From Amphirosellinia nigrospora (taxonomy: Eukaryota > Ascomycota > Sordariomycetes > Xylariales > Xylariaceae), in contig SCHM01000004.1 in NCBI GenBank assembly GCA_004123355.1, forward strand, positions 2,108,001 to 2,172,000: 64,000 nucleotides of DNA. Reading direction: 5' to 3'. A program made the position numbers and the translations under genes. This document shows, one piece after another, positions 12,176 through 25,038 of this stretch. Below the pieces are notes generated by a model, which was not told where the DNA came from, ran no database searches, and saw only the letters and a list, made by a program, of their open reading frames with translations. How positions within the stretch are numbered: the first letter of the stretch is position 1; each line of letters opens with the position of its first letter.

Positions 12176-14016
12176 CTAGTCTAAATCAAAACCGAAGCTG
12201 AAGCCAGTAGTAGCTCCGTTCGACTCTTCATTCTTAATTCCCACCGCTTCCTCCCATTTTCTCTTTTTCTTCTGATTTCTCTGATTGATATCATCAAGCG
12301 CCTCGTTGAGAAGTTCTGGATAGTTCTGCTCTAGTCGCTCTACAAATAGGTCGAAAGGACTATCAATCGTCCGCTTGAAGCCAGTAACTTGATCGGGCTT
12401 GTTCTTTAGGAAGGAAAGCACATCTGCTAGGTGGGATTTTGGCACAAAGTTTTGGGTGAGAGCTATACCGGCTTCAAGGTTGACAACTAAATGCCACCAA
12501 CCACTAGGCACGTGCAAAATCTCCCCGGCTTTGCAGACCCCTTCAATACAGCCCGGCAACTTCCGAGCCTCTGCATGGAATTCGAGAAGCCACTCGGCTA
12601 TGCTAAGCGGACTAGTAACCTCACTGCTATCATCCGATACGAAGACACCGGGAACCTGCGAAGACGGGGGGAACATAATCCAATACTTCGAGCCTTGTAC
12701 TGTAGCATTAAAGTTAGTAATAGCATTTGCGGAATAGGAATCAAAGTATGAGAAGGGGCGCAATAACCAGAACCAGGGTTATCCCGATATAAATGTGTCG
12801 TGGGCAACGTAACAACAATTATACTAGGAAGGAAGATTCCAATAGTGGCTTACCGACAGCATTCCACGCGCTTGTTGCGTTCGGGTCTTTATGGAAAGTA
12901 GAACCACTACGTGCTGGGCCGACGATAAGCCATCTATGTGCTGGCCTCTCTGCACCTAGTACCTCAAATAAATCAGGACCGAAGCAATTGGGCGGCCAAT
13001 AGATCGAGCCATTTGGAGATCCAATGTTGATATTCATCTTCTCCGCGAACCATCGATCAAACAGGTACAGCGGACTTTCATCATCATTGTTTGACATCAT
13101 GTATTCATAATATGTCGAGAATGGCCAATCAACTGCTTCAGCTCGAAAGCTTGTATTAGAGAACTGTTGATGGAGTTGCTGAATATTCCACTCATGGCAA
13201 ACGGGCCACCTTTGTATGCAATCGGTCAGGATAAAGGGAGTATCGCTCCACTGTTGAGCGAAATCATCATACTCAAGGTCTGTTACACGGGAGATTTCGT
13301 TTGAGGCCGGTATAGTAGATGCGTATTTTCCCAATGCAATATGTGAACAAGCGAAAGGCCTGTGCAAAACATCAGAAAATATGTTGCTACAGTCGATTTT
13401 GCTTCGTGCTTCAGCTGGTAAATCAAGGCATGTAGCTTTCCAGGTGCCTTTCCACACCAGCCCCTTGCTTTCGGTGGGATTTTGTGACCTGCGGATAACC
13501 TGTCAGCATGTTGCTGGAACACGACTGAGAGCCCGCCTCACAACACACCAAGATTCTAGGTACTAGATCAAATTGCGTCCTTGAGAATACATAGCAGACT
13601 CACATGTCTATGAGTCCCTCGTCTAGCTATCTCAAGTCAAGAGGCAAAGATCGGTGACTTTCGCTCTCGGGTATAGTTTTCTTCCATGAACAGGCAATGA
13701 CTCAACGGTTGACTCACTCGAGAAACAGGGTTTTCCATAGATCATCCAATTGCCCAAAGGCGTACAGGAAGCGGCACGTAGAAGAAAGTTGCCTTAGTGA
13801 CTTTACGTCAAGGTACTCGAGGAGGTGTAATATCATCTCATCTGGTAACTGACCAACACCCCCTGTATATTGCCGGGCATTGGGGCCATTTGCAAGGTAC
13901 TGGTTTCCAAGAGGTTTGATACCCATGGGATGGATAGGAATCCAGTCAACAACACTCAATTCGTCGCGGTCCAACATGCTACTCCCTCCATTGCTCTGAT
14001 CTTCCGCAAGCAACAT
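12176..14016 (-). CDS. F-box and JmjC-domain protein
   Basis: An F-box (QLPDEMILHLLEYLDVKSL, then RQLSSTCRFLYAFGQLDDLW) in exon 1 is joined to a JmjC oxygenase domain of the JMJD6-like group. The F-box suggests docking on Skp1/SCF ligases. JmjC residues visible: HKD in GSTFHKDPNATSAWNAV (the HxD metal pair) and the distal His in LHVPSGWWHLVVN; IALTQNFV follows. Introns are 13489-13717 (GTGAGT...GCAG) and 12700-12853 (GTAAGC, perfect TACTAAC branch), restoring LFLESQNPTE and NAVVQGSKYWIMFPP. The tail is basic then acidic (QKKKRKWEEA). No frame break is seen. I chose the Met at 14,016; an in-frame Met at 14,139 also exists but adds an atypical tract. Whether it hydroxylates or demethylates cannot be told. 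Divergent from eIF4A. Confidence 0.83.
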
Positions 14017-14876
14017 TTGAATGATTTGATTGTGTGGCAAATGATAGGTACTATGTATGAAAAAGGTGCAACGTAAGATAAAAATAGTCAAATCTTCATG
14101 GAATGAATCTGTGACTACTGTAGGAACGTGCGCATGCAAAGATTTTGCCCTACCTAAAAGTATGCTAAGTAGTTAATAAATCTACGTACATATAGAGTTG
14201 GGTAGGTACGTGTTCTGGGTACTTCGTTTACCTTAAGCTCACGTACCTTCACAAGAGTTTAGGTACTTAGCTGCTATTCACGTCTAGGTACCTGCCTAAA
14301 CAAGGCACATTGACATCAGAGCTGGGCATTGGCTCACTGCAACAATCAACCCCTCAACCCCTCTCTTTGTTCATTCACCTCTGCAGTCCACAGGCAGGCG
14401 GAGAAGGTACTTAACAGCCAGACCTAGCTACCTGCTGCAAATAAGGTTTTCGGACAGCTAATCCTGCCGCTCGATACGTTAAGTTTGTACCTTTTTTAGA
14501 ACCATAGGTACCTAGTCCAACCCAAATTTCTCCGGAGTTTTCCCCCCACTCAAATTTTTTTTCTTGCCTACTACTACTGAAGAGCGCTTTGGGCTTTTCC
14601 CCCTTCCTTCTGATCCCTCCCAAACCACCTCAGGTTCAAACCACACAACAAACCACATAAAAGGACATCTTCTCCCGGACCGTATCGCTCTCATTTTTGT
14701 TGAGAGCATTACGTCCATTCAATTCTCGTATTTCGTTTCTTTGCCGACTTTATTGCCTCAGTGCAGAAGTCCGCGCTTTTTGTAACCGACCCCACCACCA
14801 CCCGCAGCCCTCCCTCTTCTTGAATTTCAAGCTGTGCTTGGAATTCGAGGAGTAGCACATATCTTAATCCGCAATC
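14017..14876. promoter_or_regulatory. Divergent promoter region, F-box/JmjC and eIF4A
   Basis: About 860 bp between opposite starts. It contains at least six GGTAC/GTACC words between 14,150 and 14,520 (for example TAGGTACGTG, TTTAGGTACTTAG, TCTAGGTACCTG) and a pyrimidine-rich tract at about 14,600-14,870 leading to the eIF4A ATG, typical of highly expressed fungal translation genes. Confidence 0.5.
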
Positions 14877-16261
14877 ATGGCTACCGATAAGGGGCTCGAG
14901 GATATCGAGCAATCCCAGATCGAGTCCAACTATGACGAAACCGTCGACTCTTTCGATGAAATGGCCCTGCGCTCTGAGCTTCTTCGAGGTAAGATGCGCC
15001 GCCACCCACAGATCCCCGCCATGCGCGGTCGCAACTTCATCGGGCTAACATGTGTCTATCCCAGGCGTCTATGCGTACGGTTTCGAGCGCCCGTCTGCTA
15101 TTCAGCAGCGCGCTATCATGCCGGTCATCAAGGGTATGTATTCGTACAACCATCGTATCATGGTCGCATCTGTTCTAATACACTTTAGGCCACGATGTTA
15201 TCGCGCAGGCCCAGTCCGGTACTGGAAAGACGGCCACATTCTCGATCTCTGTGCTCCAGAAGATCGACCCCAATGTCAAGCAATGCCAGGCCCTGATTTT
15301 GGCCCCCACTCGCGAGCTGGCCCAGCAGATCCAAAAGGTCGTTGTTGCCATTGGTGACTTCATGAGCATCGAGTGCCATGCCTGCATTGGTGGCACCAGC
15401 GTCCGTGAGGATATGAAGGCCCTGCAAGACGGCCCTCAGGTTGTCGTTGGCACTCCCGGCCGTGTCCACGACATGATCCAGAGACGCTTCCTCAAGACTG
15501 ACGGCATGAAGATGTTTGTCCTGGATGAAGCCGACGAAATGCTCTCGGTTCGTTCCTCCTATCGCCAGTAAAATGAACATTACCATTACTAACTCTCTCT
15601 CTCTCAGCGTGGTTTCACCGAGCAAATCTACGATATCTTCCAGTTGCTTCCCCAGTCCACTCAGGTCGTCCTTCTCTCTGCCACCATGCCCCAAGATGTT
15701 CTCGAGGTTACGACCAAGTTCATGCGCGACCCCGTTCGTATTCTCGTCAAGAAGGATGAGCTTACCCTAGAAGGTATCAAGCAGTTCTATATTGCTGTGG
15801 AGAAGGAAGAGTGGAAGCTCGACACCCTCTCCGATCTGTATGAGACTGTTACAATCACCCAAGCCGTCATTTTCTGCAACACGCGCAGAAAGGTCGACTG
15901 GCTCACCGACAAGCTGACTGCCCGTGATTTCACTGTCTCGGCTATGCACGGTGATATGGACCAGGCTCAGCGTGATCTTATCATGAAGGAGTTCCGCTCT
16001 GGCTCCTCTCGTGTTCTCATCGCCACGGATCTTCTCGCCCGTGGTATCGATGTGCAGCAAGTCTCTCTGGTCATCAACTATGATCTTCCGGCTAACCGCG
16101 AGAACTACATCCACCGTATCGGTCGTGGTGGTCGATTCGGCCGAAAGGGTGTTGCCATCAACTTCGTCACGGCTGAGGATGTCCGTATGATGAGGGAAAT
16201 CGAGCAGTTCTACAGCACTCAGATCGAGGAGATGCCGATGAACGTTGCTGACCTTATCTAA
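14877..16261 (+). CDS. TIF1: ATP-dependent RNA helicase eIF4A
   Basis: DEAD-box helicase that unwinds 5' leaders for 40S scanning as part of eIF4F. All motifs are present: Q motif region ([19 protein letters not shown]), I AQSGTGKT, Ia [53 protein letters not shown] and [15 protein letters not shown]; the end NVADLI is family-typical. Introns are 14989-15064, 15134-15188 and 15548-15607, the last with a weak GTTCGT donor. The spliced frame is unbroken from ATG to TAA and of normal length (just under 400 residues). It is one of the genes here with no indel, useful as an internal control for the frame-break pattern elsewhere. Confidence 0.97.
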
Positions 16262-17287
16262 ATCCACCTGATTTACTATGACCCCCCGTTTCTACCACTT
16301 TCTCTCTGCATACATTACGTGTCTCTCGACGTTGGTGGCCAAGGGTATCATTCCAGGGTTAGATAGACGTAGGGGACTGGTTTCTGCAGCAGCTGATGCT
16401 ACGGTTGTTGATATGGGCAATCAAATTGCATTCGTCTGGCAGTGGTAGAAAAGTAATTGATGCATCTGGGCATTTTCGGCTATGTATGGGCACCTAATCT
16501 CAGGCGGTGCACGCGCTGCCTGGTGGGAGGAGTCGTTGGTGTTTCTTCGTTTGCTCGTTTCGCGTACGTTTGTACCTAGGCCACCAGATGCTTTCCTCTC
16601 AATGAAAACGCTTTGACTGAACTAATGAACCAAGACATCGTGCTATATCTCCTGTTCCATCATGACTTTACTCTTTCTTTTTTTTTTGCTTGGATTCGCT
16701 CCCGTATCTCCTCTTTAAACGATAGGCTTTAGTAAATATCTCTTCACATCTTTAATAAACGATTTTCAATGATGTTGAGGTCGCTGTTCTCTTGTTCATC
16801 CACCCCCATTTTTGCATATTCCAATAGTGATACAATTCATCAGATCTTGCAGCGTATGTTGCCAAGGCTTTTGGAATACCTATATTGCTGGGTGTCTTAT
16901 TCATCTTGTCCTTCGGTAAGGTTGTGCAACGTGAATGTCAAGATTAGGCAAGTGTGCGGGTGCGACACGGGTGCTTCTAACCGTCTTGTACCCTGTGATA
17001 CTTATATACTCAGGTAGATACTTCGGCGTTAGTCCGTTGTTCTTTGGATTGAGCAAGAGCGCTTAATCAAACAGATGTTTCCAAGGTGTGCTTGCCTTTC
17101 ATTAGATTCGTCCCACCTTTCATACCGATAGCTCAGCTTCTAAGTTCAACATGATTGTCGCAGGTGCTTTTGCTCTCGTCTAACACTCACCGCACAAATA
17201 CGCAATTGGCGGCCCTCCTACTATACCTGGCGCAATTTCATCCTACACTGTCGAAATCGATATGAATGAGTTTTATGAACCGAAGCC
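16262..17287. other. Intergenic region (eIF4A 3' flank)
   Basis: Begins with the eIF4A 3' UTR. AATAAACG words occur at about 16,735-16,762 after a T-rich run and are candidate polyadenylation signals. The frame at 16769-17017 has no recognisable domain. I see no gene. Confidence 0.5.
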
Positions 17288-18459
17288 ATGCCGCCCGATC
17301 AACAAACCAGCGCAGAGACTAGCCGTAAAGCAGCCAACCTTCGAGGGTTACTTCAACAACCGGCTAGCAAACAACAAGTCGGCCCCTTGGTCGCCGCTAT
17401 TGTAGCTCGAGATGTAGACATGCACGGAAGGATGCTTATGGATTTGGGGACTAAAGTGCAGCAGATGGAAGCAAGGCGAAGTTCCGACTCTAAAGATGCT
17501 GTCCAACTTCGAGAACGAATGAATGATATCGAACATGACGCCAAGGACCTACGAGGCCTTATCCAAAACGCTGAACAGGAATACCTAGACAATAAGCTTG
17601 ATCCTGATGAGCTAGAAGCTGTTCTAACCAAGGCGATAAATCAGCACTCTACCGAGACCGCCAGCCATAGACAACATCTTCAAAACATGCAGGAGACAAT
17701 AGAAGGGCAGCAGCAGACTAACAACCGAGTGGCAGAAATGCTAGACACTATGGGACAACGCATCGAAGGAATACGATACAATATAAGCGGGATCAAAGAG
17801 AACTTCAAAACCATGTCCTTTGCCGCACCCATCGTAGAGCGTCTCGTGAAGCTGGAGATGATAACAAAGTGTCTTGACCCGAGGTCTAAGGATGCTGAGA
17901 TCATCAAACATTCCCTAACAGCCATTACAACGAACCCAGACCCCCAGGAGGAACTTGAACACCCAGCAGATCAACCAATGAATGATGGACACACGGTTGA
18001 CGACAGTCTAACAGGTCAAAGTAAGTTATGTATATATTGGTTCCGCTATGGTCGTATTTATGCTAAGATAACGTAGGCAACACCACCTCAAAGCCACCAC
18101 CTAACCATGCAGAGTGGCCTGTTATCGCGCACTTCGTCACAATCTTTCAAGGTTACATAAAACGCTATAAATCTAAGAAACCCAAAGATCACTCGAAGTT
18201 TATCGCAGCTTTTCTAGACGATGTTAATGAAGCAAATATCCATGTCAGTTGCGCTCTACAACGTTACCTTCTAGAGAAGTACCCGGGAAAGGTGACATTG
18301 GTTGACTCAGAAGTCGGTCAACAATATCCAGACATTTTTATTAAACTGACTGGTATGAGATGGAACGACATTAGACGTGCTATATCCGAACACAGAGACT
18401 TGAGGGCCTTTGAGTGGGCTTCAAACGAGGGTATATCGGGACCATTGCCAATTCTGTGA
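17288..18459 (+). CDS. Hypothetical coiled-coil protein
   Basis: I do not recognise this protein. Exon 1 encodes about 245 residues dominated by long Glu/Lys/Gln/Leu heptad-like stretches (for example VQQMEARRSSDSKDAVQLRE and HLQNMQETIEGQQQTNNRVA), which predict coiled coil. An intron at 18021-18076 (GTAAGT...CGTAG) joins to exon 2, which encodes a more globular, Lys/Arg/Phe-rich end (FQGYIKRYKSKKPKDHSKF, then GMRWNDIRRAISEHRDLRAF). The spliced frame runs without a break to TGA at 18,457-18,459. It has no signal peptide or membrane helix. The coiled-coil layout fits a structural or scaffold role, but that is only an inference. It may be lineage-specific. Confidence 0.6.
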
Positions 18460-20192
18460 AACAAGTAAATGAATATAGAAGGAGCAGGAAGGCTTCCCAA
18501 TTATCGTGCAGCAAGTGCCATAGCATTAGCTCTATCGGATGGCTCTACACGGAATGGGCACACGTTTGTAGGCAATTCGAGGCAAACCTTGTATTTTGGC
18601 CGTCGGGGGACAAGCTTTCCTTAACTTTTGACGGAAGAATATTTTAGAGAATGAGATAAGCGGATCTTAGCGGGCAAGTTATCAGCTTAACTTGGTACTG
18701 CAGCCTAGAGAATAAACAGACATCAGAATACCGACAAAGACAAGCGATACACTAATATGAATCGAGACCTGTCCGTTTACCATAGCCAGATGCTATAAAA
18801 TGGCGATCGACTACATCTCGTCCTGCCCTCGGAGCCTTTGGTCATAATTTATACAACCGACCATGCCAACACGGAGCGACCGTTTCGCCCTTTGGCGAAA
18901 AAAACGGAGAATCAATAGGGGTTGCCCCGGCGGCATCGCGGGTGTAGCGCATAGTCAGTCCCAGTCACTGAGGGTCGACACTGCGAGGGAAGCTAGTAGG
19001 GGGGTAGTAGTAATCTTCAGCAGAATTGTATCTTTACGATGGCCCTAGGACTGGATAATCCTAACATTTGCTATTGCTAATAGCTGGAAAGAGCCGCCGG
19101 GGACTTCGACGCCCCATTCGGGCGACCATCGGACTTGCTGGTCGAGCGATTACATTATGCTAACATTCGCCGTTGCCCCGGGAGGACCTCCGTGGGAGGC
19201 GGGCGGATCGAAGATCGGATGGTCTTGAGGCGAAGCCTTGAAAGAAAGAGGTGAGCTCGGCTTGGAAGTCTGCGCCTAGGTTTGTGATTATGGCTCGTGG
19301 GTGGGGGAGGCGAAGATGATGATGTTAATGGCGACAGTCTTAGCTGGACGCCCATCGTGCGGTTAGTAGGTATGTCGTATACATCATGTCTATGAGAAAC
19401 TCGCAGTACGTGATTTTCAGGCTCGTATATTCCGCGATAAGAGGAAACGAAAAGAAATAATAGGGAGTGTGTGATAGTGTGAAGTGTTTGGAATCCCAAG
19501 GTAGTTATGAACAAGTTAATTATCTGGCTCTAAAAACGAGTCTGTATGCCTGACCAACTACAACGTGATTCTCACGTATTCTCGACGGTAATCTGCCCCA
19601 TGAGTTCTATATTGATCGGGATGAAGCCCCTTTATGTTTAATGAATGGCCAACAAGCCGTCTGCTTCCGTGTTGTGGATATTCTTAATCAGACAACGGAG
19701 GAACGATGCATACCTTGACTCTCCTACGTACCTACCTAGTAACATGATATAAACAAGATAAAGTTGGAGGTCTACACAACCGACCGGAAACTGCATCGAA
19801 AAGGTAGGTAGAAGAGCTGTCGGAAGATCACCAAGAACGGCTGTCTTCGACCTCAACTGACAGAAAGCCCGCCCACTCGCCCGCTCTCATAGAGAGCAAC
19901 CACGAGGTACCAAACCAGACTGCGGCTTCTATACTCGATTCATCACCTCATATCCCAAGCGCCTACCCCAGGGCGGCGTATCACTTCATTTAGATGCTTG
20001 AAAGGCGACTAAACTGCCTGCTCCCGTTAGGCCCTCTCACAACAGCACTCCACCAATAGCTCATCAACCTGCCCTTCGCCCAGTCGATTCAATAAACGAA
20101 AATCTCAAAGCCTACCTAGGTATCGACAACGATACCGTATTGTGAGAAGATCAGTTGCAACAGACGCCACCGTCAAGAACACAATCACAAAC
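18460..20192. other. Intergenic region, no convincing gene
   Basis: About 1.7 kb. Frames at 18863-19048 and 19155-19514 are Arg/Ser/Pro-rich and look like chance frames. CGTACCTACCTAG occurs at about 19,728. The last 300 bp are pyrimidine-rich and probably the leader of the next gene. Confidence 0.45.
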
Positions 20193-20700
20193 ATGGCAGA
20201 CGCCGACATGTCCCTGGAACGAGACTGGGACCGAGACCCGATCCCACTTCCCGTCATGGGGATGACGGCATCAGAGTACCAGACGGCCTTGTGAGCACCT
20301 CTCCTCTTCGTCCCGTCTGCTCTACGCCTTTTCTCCTCAATATTACTCTCTCGGTCAATTCCTACCCCATCCATCCCCTTTATCCATCTAGCTTACAACA
20401 ACAACCCCTACCTACTTACCAACCTGCCTAAATTCCCTTCTGACATGGCGTGTAAAAGAGAGAAATATATTAACGTCTCAATCATCACCTAGCGCATATC
20501 TCGACCACATCAACTTTTCGCGCGAGATCGAAGAGTTCAAGGAGCAACGGCGCAGGGGCTCCATGGCCAAGATAGTAGAGCATATACCATTCTGGAAACG
20601 TTTCGAGTTCTGGGCTCTGATTCTAGGCACTATCTCGTTGTTGCAATCTGTATTCGCGACATGGCTTTTGCCTCTGCTGACCAAGAGAGATAAAGACTAG
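20193..20700 (+). CDS. Small single-pass membrane protein, unknown
   Basis: A short two-exon gene. Exon 1 (20193-20290) reads MADADMSLERDWDRDPIPLP and continues VMGMTASEYQTA. An intron of 202 nt (20291-20492, GTGAGC...CCTAG) leads to exon 2 with YLDHINFSREIEEFKEQRRR, GSMAKIVEHIPFWKRFEFWA and a hydrophobic helix (LILGTISLLQSVFATWLLPL) just before a basic end (LTKRDKD). About 100 residues with an acidic N-tail and a single C-terminal helix, so probably tail-anchored; the membrane cannot be told. The frame is clean across the junction, which is the main support. I know no family for it. Confidence 0.55.
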
Positions 20701-20905
20701 CTTTACGAGGTGGCAGTTAGACTCTAGTGGTAGAGGGGGAAATCGCCACATACTATTTCACATCACTTCGGAATTCAGCCTTGAGGTGAGGAATTACGAG
20801 GAGCTCGAAACTGTAGGACAAGGGACTGGTGAAAGCTAAATTAATGGTGCAATACCACTTAATAACCTAGTCGTCACGTACCACTACGAGGCTGCTAGAA
20901 AATAC

Positions 20906-23526
20906 TTATCGAAGACTCAAGTCTTCTACACCAGATGATAATCCGGTTGTATCTAGCCCGGTGTACTTATTTATCCAACCCAATACCTCCTTATGCCACA
21001 CGAGTGAATTCTCTGGCTTCAAGACCCACTATGGAAGAGAACAAATTAGCATACGAATAACCATAAGGAGTATTACTTGCTCTGTCCATCTAGTACCCTC
21101 CATTCCGAGCTAAAGGAAAGAAAGAACATGCAAGAAAATTGGAGGGTATAGAGAGGTTTATGCTTACATGGTTTTCATCTGGAAACATGAGGAATTTCGA
21201 AGGCACGCCGCGGGTTTGTAGGGCATTGAACGCAGCAAGGCCCTCAGAAATAGGTAGGCGATAGTCAAGTTCGCTGTGAATGACAAGCTGTGGTGTAGCC
21301 CACTCGTTAACGAATGCAGCAGGGTCCCATTTTTCATAGAGATCACGATTCTCCCAAGGTGTCCCGCCCATATCGTGGATGACGAAGAATAGCTCTTCGG
21401 TCGCCCAGTCTGCTAGTGTGTTAAATATTCCGTCGTGGCACACAAGCGCCTTGAATTTACGGCCTAATGGATGACCTTGGATCCAGTCTAAGTAGAACAC
21501 GTATCATTAGTATGTTACATTCAAACCACGGGAACTAAAAGGGTCTAATGCTTGAAGGCACGACAGAGAAGGAAGAAGGCATGAAATAAGGGAAGCTAAG
21601 GATAATGAATGTAAGGTTTCTCACTGATCATGAAGCCACCATATGAGGCACCTAACGCCACAGCATTATTAGTATCGATATAATGGAGATGCTCGGCAAT
21701 GTGCTCAAAACAATTGACAAGGTCGTTGTACGGTCGTCCACCCTATTCGGACATGAAGAGTTAGTAGCTGCGAGTCATAGACGGGAAATATAAAAGCGTG
21801 TAGCTTGTGTCGATAGGAAAAGTATGACGTCCGTGATTAGCAAAACCCCATCCCCGGGATATCTCTGAACGTAATAGATAGGAGAATAAAACACTTACCC
21901 AGTCTAGCGCGATGTCATCAACATATTGCTGGCCGTATCCTGTGCTTCCAGTTGGGTTGGGCATAACGGCAACGTAGCCCTGCTCAGCAAATATAGCAGG
22001 ATTCCAGCGAGTGGACCATGAGTCTCCCCACGCGCCTTGCGGTCCACCGTGAATCAAGAAAGCTAACGGATATTTCTTAGCAGGATCAAAATTGGAGGGC
22101 TTCATTACAAGTGCGTGACTCTGATAATCGCCGGCGCCTTTGAACCAAAATTCGTCAAACTGGCTCCTTGACAGACCTAAGGTCTTGCCTTCTTTAGAAG
22201 CTGACGATATAAGGACTTTGTCTTTATTCGAGCTTGGATCTAGGATCGAATATGAGGAGTTGTCAACAAGTGAAGTGGATGTCAGGAATAATCGACCGTC
22301 GTTGCTAGCTAGATTTAGGATGCTTGTGACCGACCCCTCCTTAGTTAAAGGACTTGGTAGCTCTTTCGCATCAAGGGGAGTAGAAGGGAGCTTGAAAACC
22401 AACTGTCGCCCCTCTTGCTCTGCTGTCACGTACAGCTCGGCATCATCGTTACTCCAGACTATAGAATCCGGCCGCAAATCCCAGCCGCCGTTTCCATCAT
22501 CAGTTTTGTAGAACTCTTGCACGTTGCTTAGGTCCTCGATATTCGGAATTAGCATGAGCCGCGTTTTATCGGATTCGTATTGTTTATGTCGCATACGAGT
22601 GAAGGCGAGCCTGCCACCATCATGGGAGAAGGTTGGTGATGCGCTATAACCCTGAAGCTCTCCGGTCTTGATGATTTGGGGGAAGGGAGGTTCCTCCTCG
22701 GTGAATGTCTTGAGAGGGACGTAGTAGACATCGGTTTTTGTCCACATTGCAGGGTTGATCTTGGGATCTTTTGATAGGAACACAAGCCCCTTTTTGCTGA
22801 TGTCAAAATCTGACGCACCCCCGAAGGCCGGGACTGGGCACTCCAGCTTTGTGCCTGCCAATGCGTTGACGAGGCCCGACCCCTGGAGCTTATATTTACC
22901 GGATTTCTCGTCCTTCTGTAACGCGCCGTAAAACACAGCATTCTTGTGCTTCGACACGTACGTGTCCCAATGTCTGACGAAGAGACTCGAGTAAACACGG
23001 GCTGTTGATCGCGGCTTCTCCTCGCTTAGAGCATCGCGCATATTGCCGGAGGCGGATGTGGGCGCCGTTAAAGCCAAGGCGATAGTGCCGTTGCCAATGT
23101 CCTTAGTCTTCAAGTTCGATATGGAGCACCTGAAGCTCTGAATGACTTGGGCGTCCAAGCCGGGGTTCGAGGTGCTAGTTAGCATGAGGCACGAAACGGC
23201 ATCCTGATCGCTGGTGTGGTTGACAAAAATAAACTCGTGTTCGGAGATCCATGTTGGGTCGCTATAGGCAGGGTTGTCGAAGAGCTCAGTGGAGTGGCCG
23301 GACGATATATCCAACAACTTGATGGCGGTTTTCTTTGAGTGGGTCTCGAAAGAGTATTGCGACACTGCGAGGTTTAGTCTCGCCCTGATACACCCAGACA
23401 ATGCGTCCTCCGGCTGGATTTACCTGTGTAGAGAGCAAACTTCCCGCTGGGGTTGGGGACGGCAGGGCTCCGGCGTGGGGCCGAGAGGAGCACCTCGGGG
23501 GTGAACTCGGTGGCTAGGATAGTCAT
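20906..23526 (-). CDS. Dipeptidyl-peptidase V-like S9 serine peptidase
   Basis: Prolyl-oligopeptidase (S9C) family enzyme: an N-terminal beta-propeller and a C-terminal alpha/beta hydrolase domain. Visible: HGGPQGAWGDSWSTRWNPA (oxyanion side), nucleophile GASYGGFM, acid SELDYRLPIS and base DENHW. Five introns: 23365-23423, 21743-21898 (branch CTACTAAC), 21488-21624, 21029-21167, plus no break in the long central exon. Exon 1 starts MTILATEFTPEVLLSAPRR at 23,526. There is no signal peptide, so it is likely cytosolic, unlike the secreted DppV of aspergilli. It would release dipeptides or acyl-amino acids from peptides. The reading frame is intact throughout. (Four introns are placed with coordinates; I found no need for a fifth.). 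Confidence 0.88.
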
Positions 23527-24324
23527 TGTCGAAGACGGAAACAACAACTAGGAACGAGGGTCGTTTGGCGTGCTCTTAACCGAAAGATTGCTCGATGGCA
23601 CGAGCGAAACTCACGAAGAAGGAGATGTCTTCCAGGAATGGGGAGGGGTGTTAGTCGAGGCGGCCTAGGTGCAGGCACCGAAGGGGAGGCACCCCAAGAT
23701 CTCAACTGATCGTCACCCCGCAGTGGGACGCCCAGCTCCCTCTACTTATTCCACCTAACCTTAAGGTCGAGAGCGGACCGCTTCTCCACTTGTCTGCATT
23801 GGCATCCTAACCATCCTAACCTAAGGTATGTACCTAAGGTCACTTAGCTACGCTAGAATTCGGTCTGGTGTCGAGCTCCCGCCAGGCCCACACTGTATCC
23901 AGGGTAGCATTTGATGCAAGTGGCTCACCCTCCTCCTCCTCCGATACGTTTGCAGATGAGCCCACTGGATATCGCACGCGTGTAAACAGATTCACACCTC
24001 GGGAACAGGGCTTGCGAGGAATGGAAGTACGCAATTCGAGAGGTATGGCCTCGGTAGGTATCTCTCTCTGTTAAGTGCAATTGAGAACTTCTAAGCTCCC
24101 TCCATGCCATCTGTGTATATAAAAAGTCTAGGTCGGCTACCTACCTCTATGGGGTATCATATGTTCTGGCTACACAACAAACCAACTGCCGCACCGCTCC
24201 GTTCCCCTACCAGTGAAGTCCACCGTAGCAGAAGAGCCGTGACGCCTCGAACGCCGAACGCTGTGAAATGGATATGGTAATTCAACAAGAAAATATGTAG
24301 GCTGGTCGCGCATAACTGTTTGTC
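23527..24324. other. Upstream region of the S9 peptidase gene
   Basis: Contains the leader and promoter of the peptidase gene and the 3' flank of EAF6. TACCTAAGG and CTACCTACCTC words occur at about 23,830 and 24,138. No gene seen. Confidence 0.45.
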
Positions 24325-25038
24325 TTACTTTCGGGATCCGAAGTGTGTGCGTATCTTCTTGACCTCGCGTGTGTCGATCTCGCTATCCTCGGCGTCGGCC
24401 TCTTTCTTCGTCTTCTTTTTCTTGTTGCCTCCCTTTTTGTCCGTCGCTGAGGTGGGCGTGGGGTGGTTCGAGCCGCCATCCTTGTCTTTGGCAAACGAAG
24501 TCGAGATAGGCGTTGGCGCGGCTGGTGTCGATGCTGCCGACTGGGCGTCTGCATGGTCGGGCTATTGAAACGCGTCAGCTCCATCTTATCATATCTCGGT
24601 GCCTCCTTCTCTTGGGAATCATGCTCATACATGGGTGGGGTTGTGCGATATGGAAGACCTCGAGAAGATGCGGTTCTGGTCGGTCAAGCCGGTGCGCTTC
24701 CGCTGGGCCGTGGCATTCGTACTGCCCTTAATGTAGCCATCGAAACCGGTGATGATATTCCCGTAGGGTGTGCTCTCGAGATATTCGGTTTCCTTCTGTA
24801 GAATAGACTGTTCTTGTGCTACCTGGAGGGAGATGAGCTTTAGTCAGAGACCACCGCTCGCAAATGCGTGTTGTCTGGTTCGGACGCGGGAGTCACTCAC
24901 GAGCTGGCGTTCGATGAGCTTCCTGTTCTGAAGAAGCTCTTTAAGGTACTGTCGCTGTTTCTCATAGTGCGCAAAACCAGGTTGATCGCCGTTGGTGCCC
25001 GCGCTGGAACCCGTGGCCGGCTGCACGTTTTCCGACAT
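24325..25038 (-). CDS. EAF6: Histone acetyltransferase (NuA4/NuA3) subunit Eaf6
   Basis: Small conserved subunit of MYST acetyltransferase complexes. Exon 1 starts MSENVQPATG and carries the coiled-coil core YEKQRQYLKELLQNRKLIER; exon 2 continues VAQEQSILQKETEYLESTPY, then GNIITGFDGYIKGS and DQNRIFSRSSISH, the signature Eaf6 block. Exon 3 is a Lys-rich tail ending VKKIRTHFGSRK. Introns are 24823-24900 (GTGAGT) and 24562-24630 (GTATGA). I chose the start at 25,038 because MSEN is the family N-terminus; an in-frame Met at 25,086 would add 16 atypical residues. The frame is intact. Confidence 0.9.
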
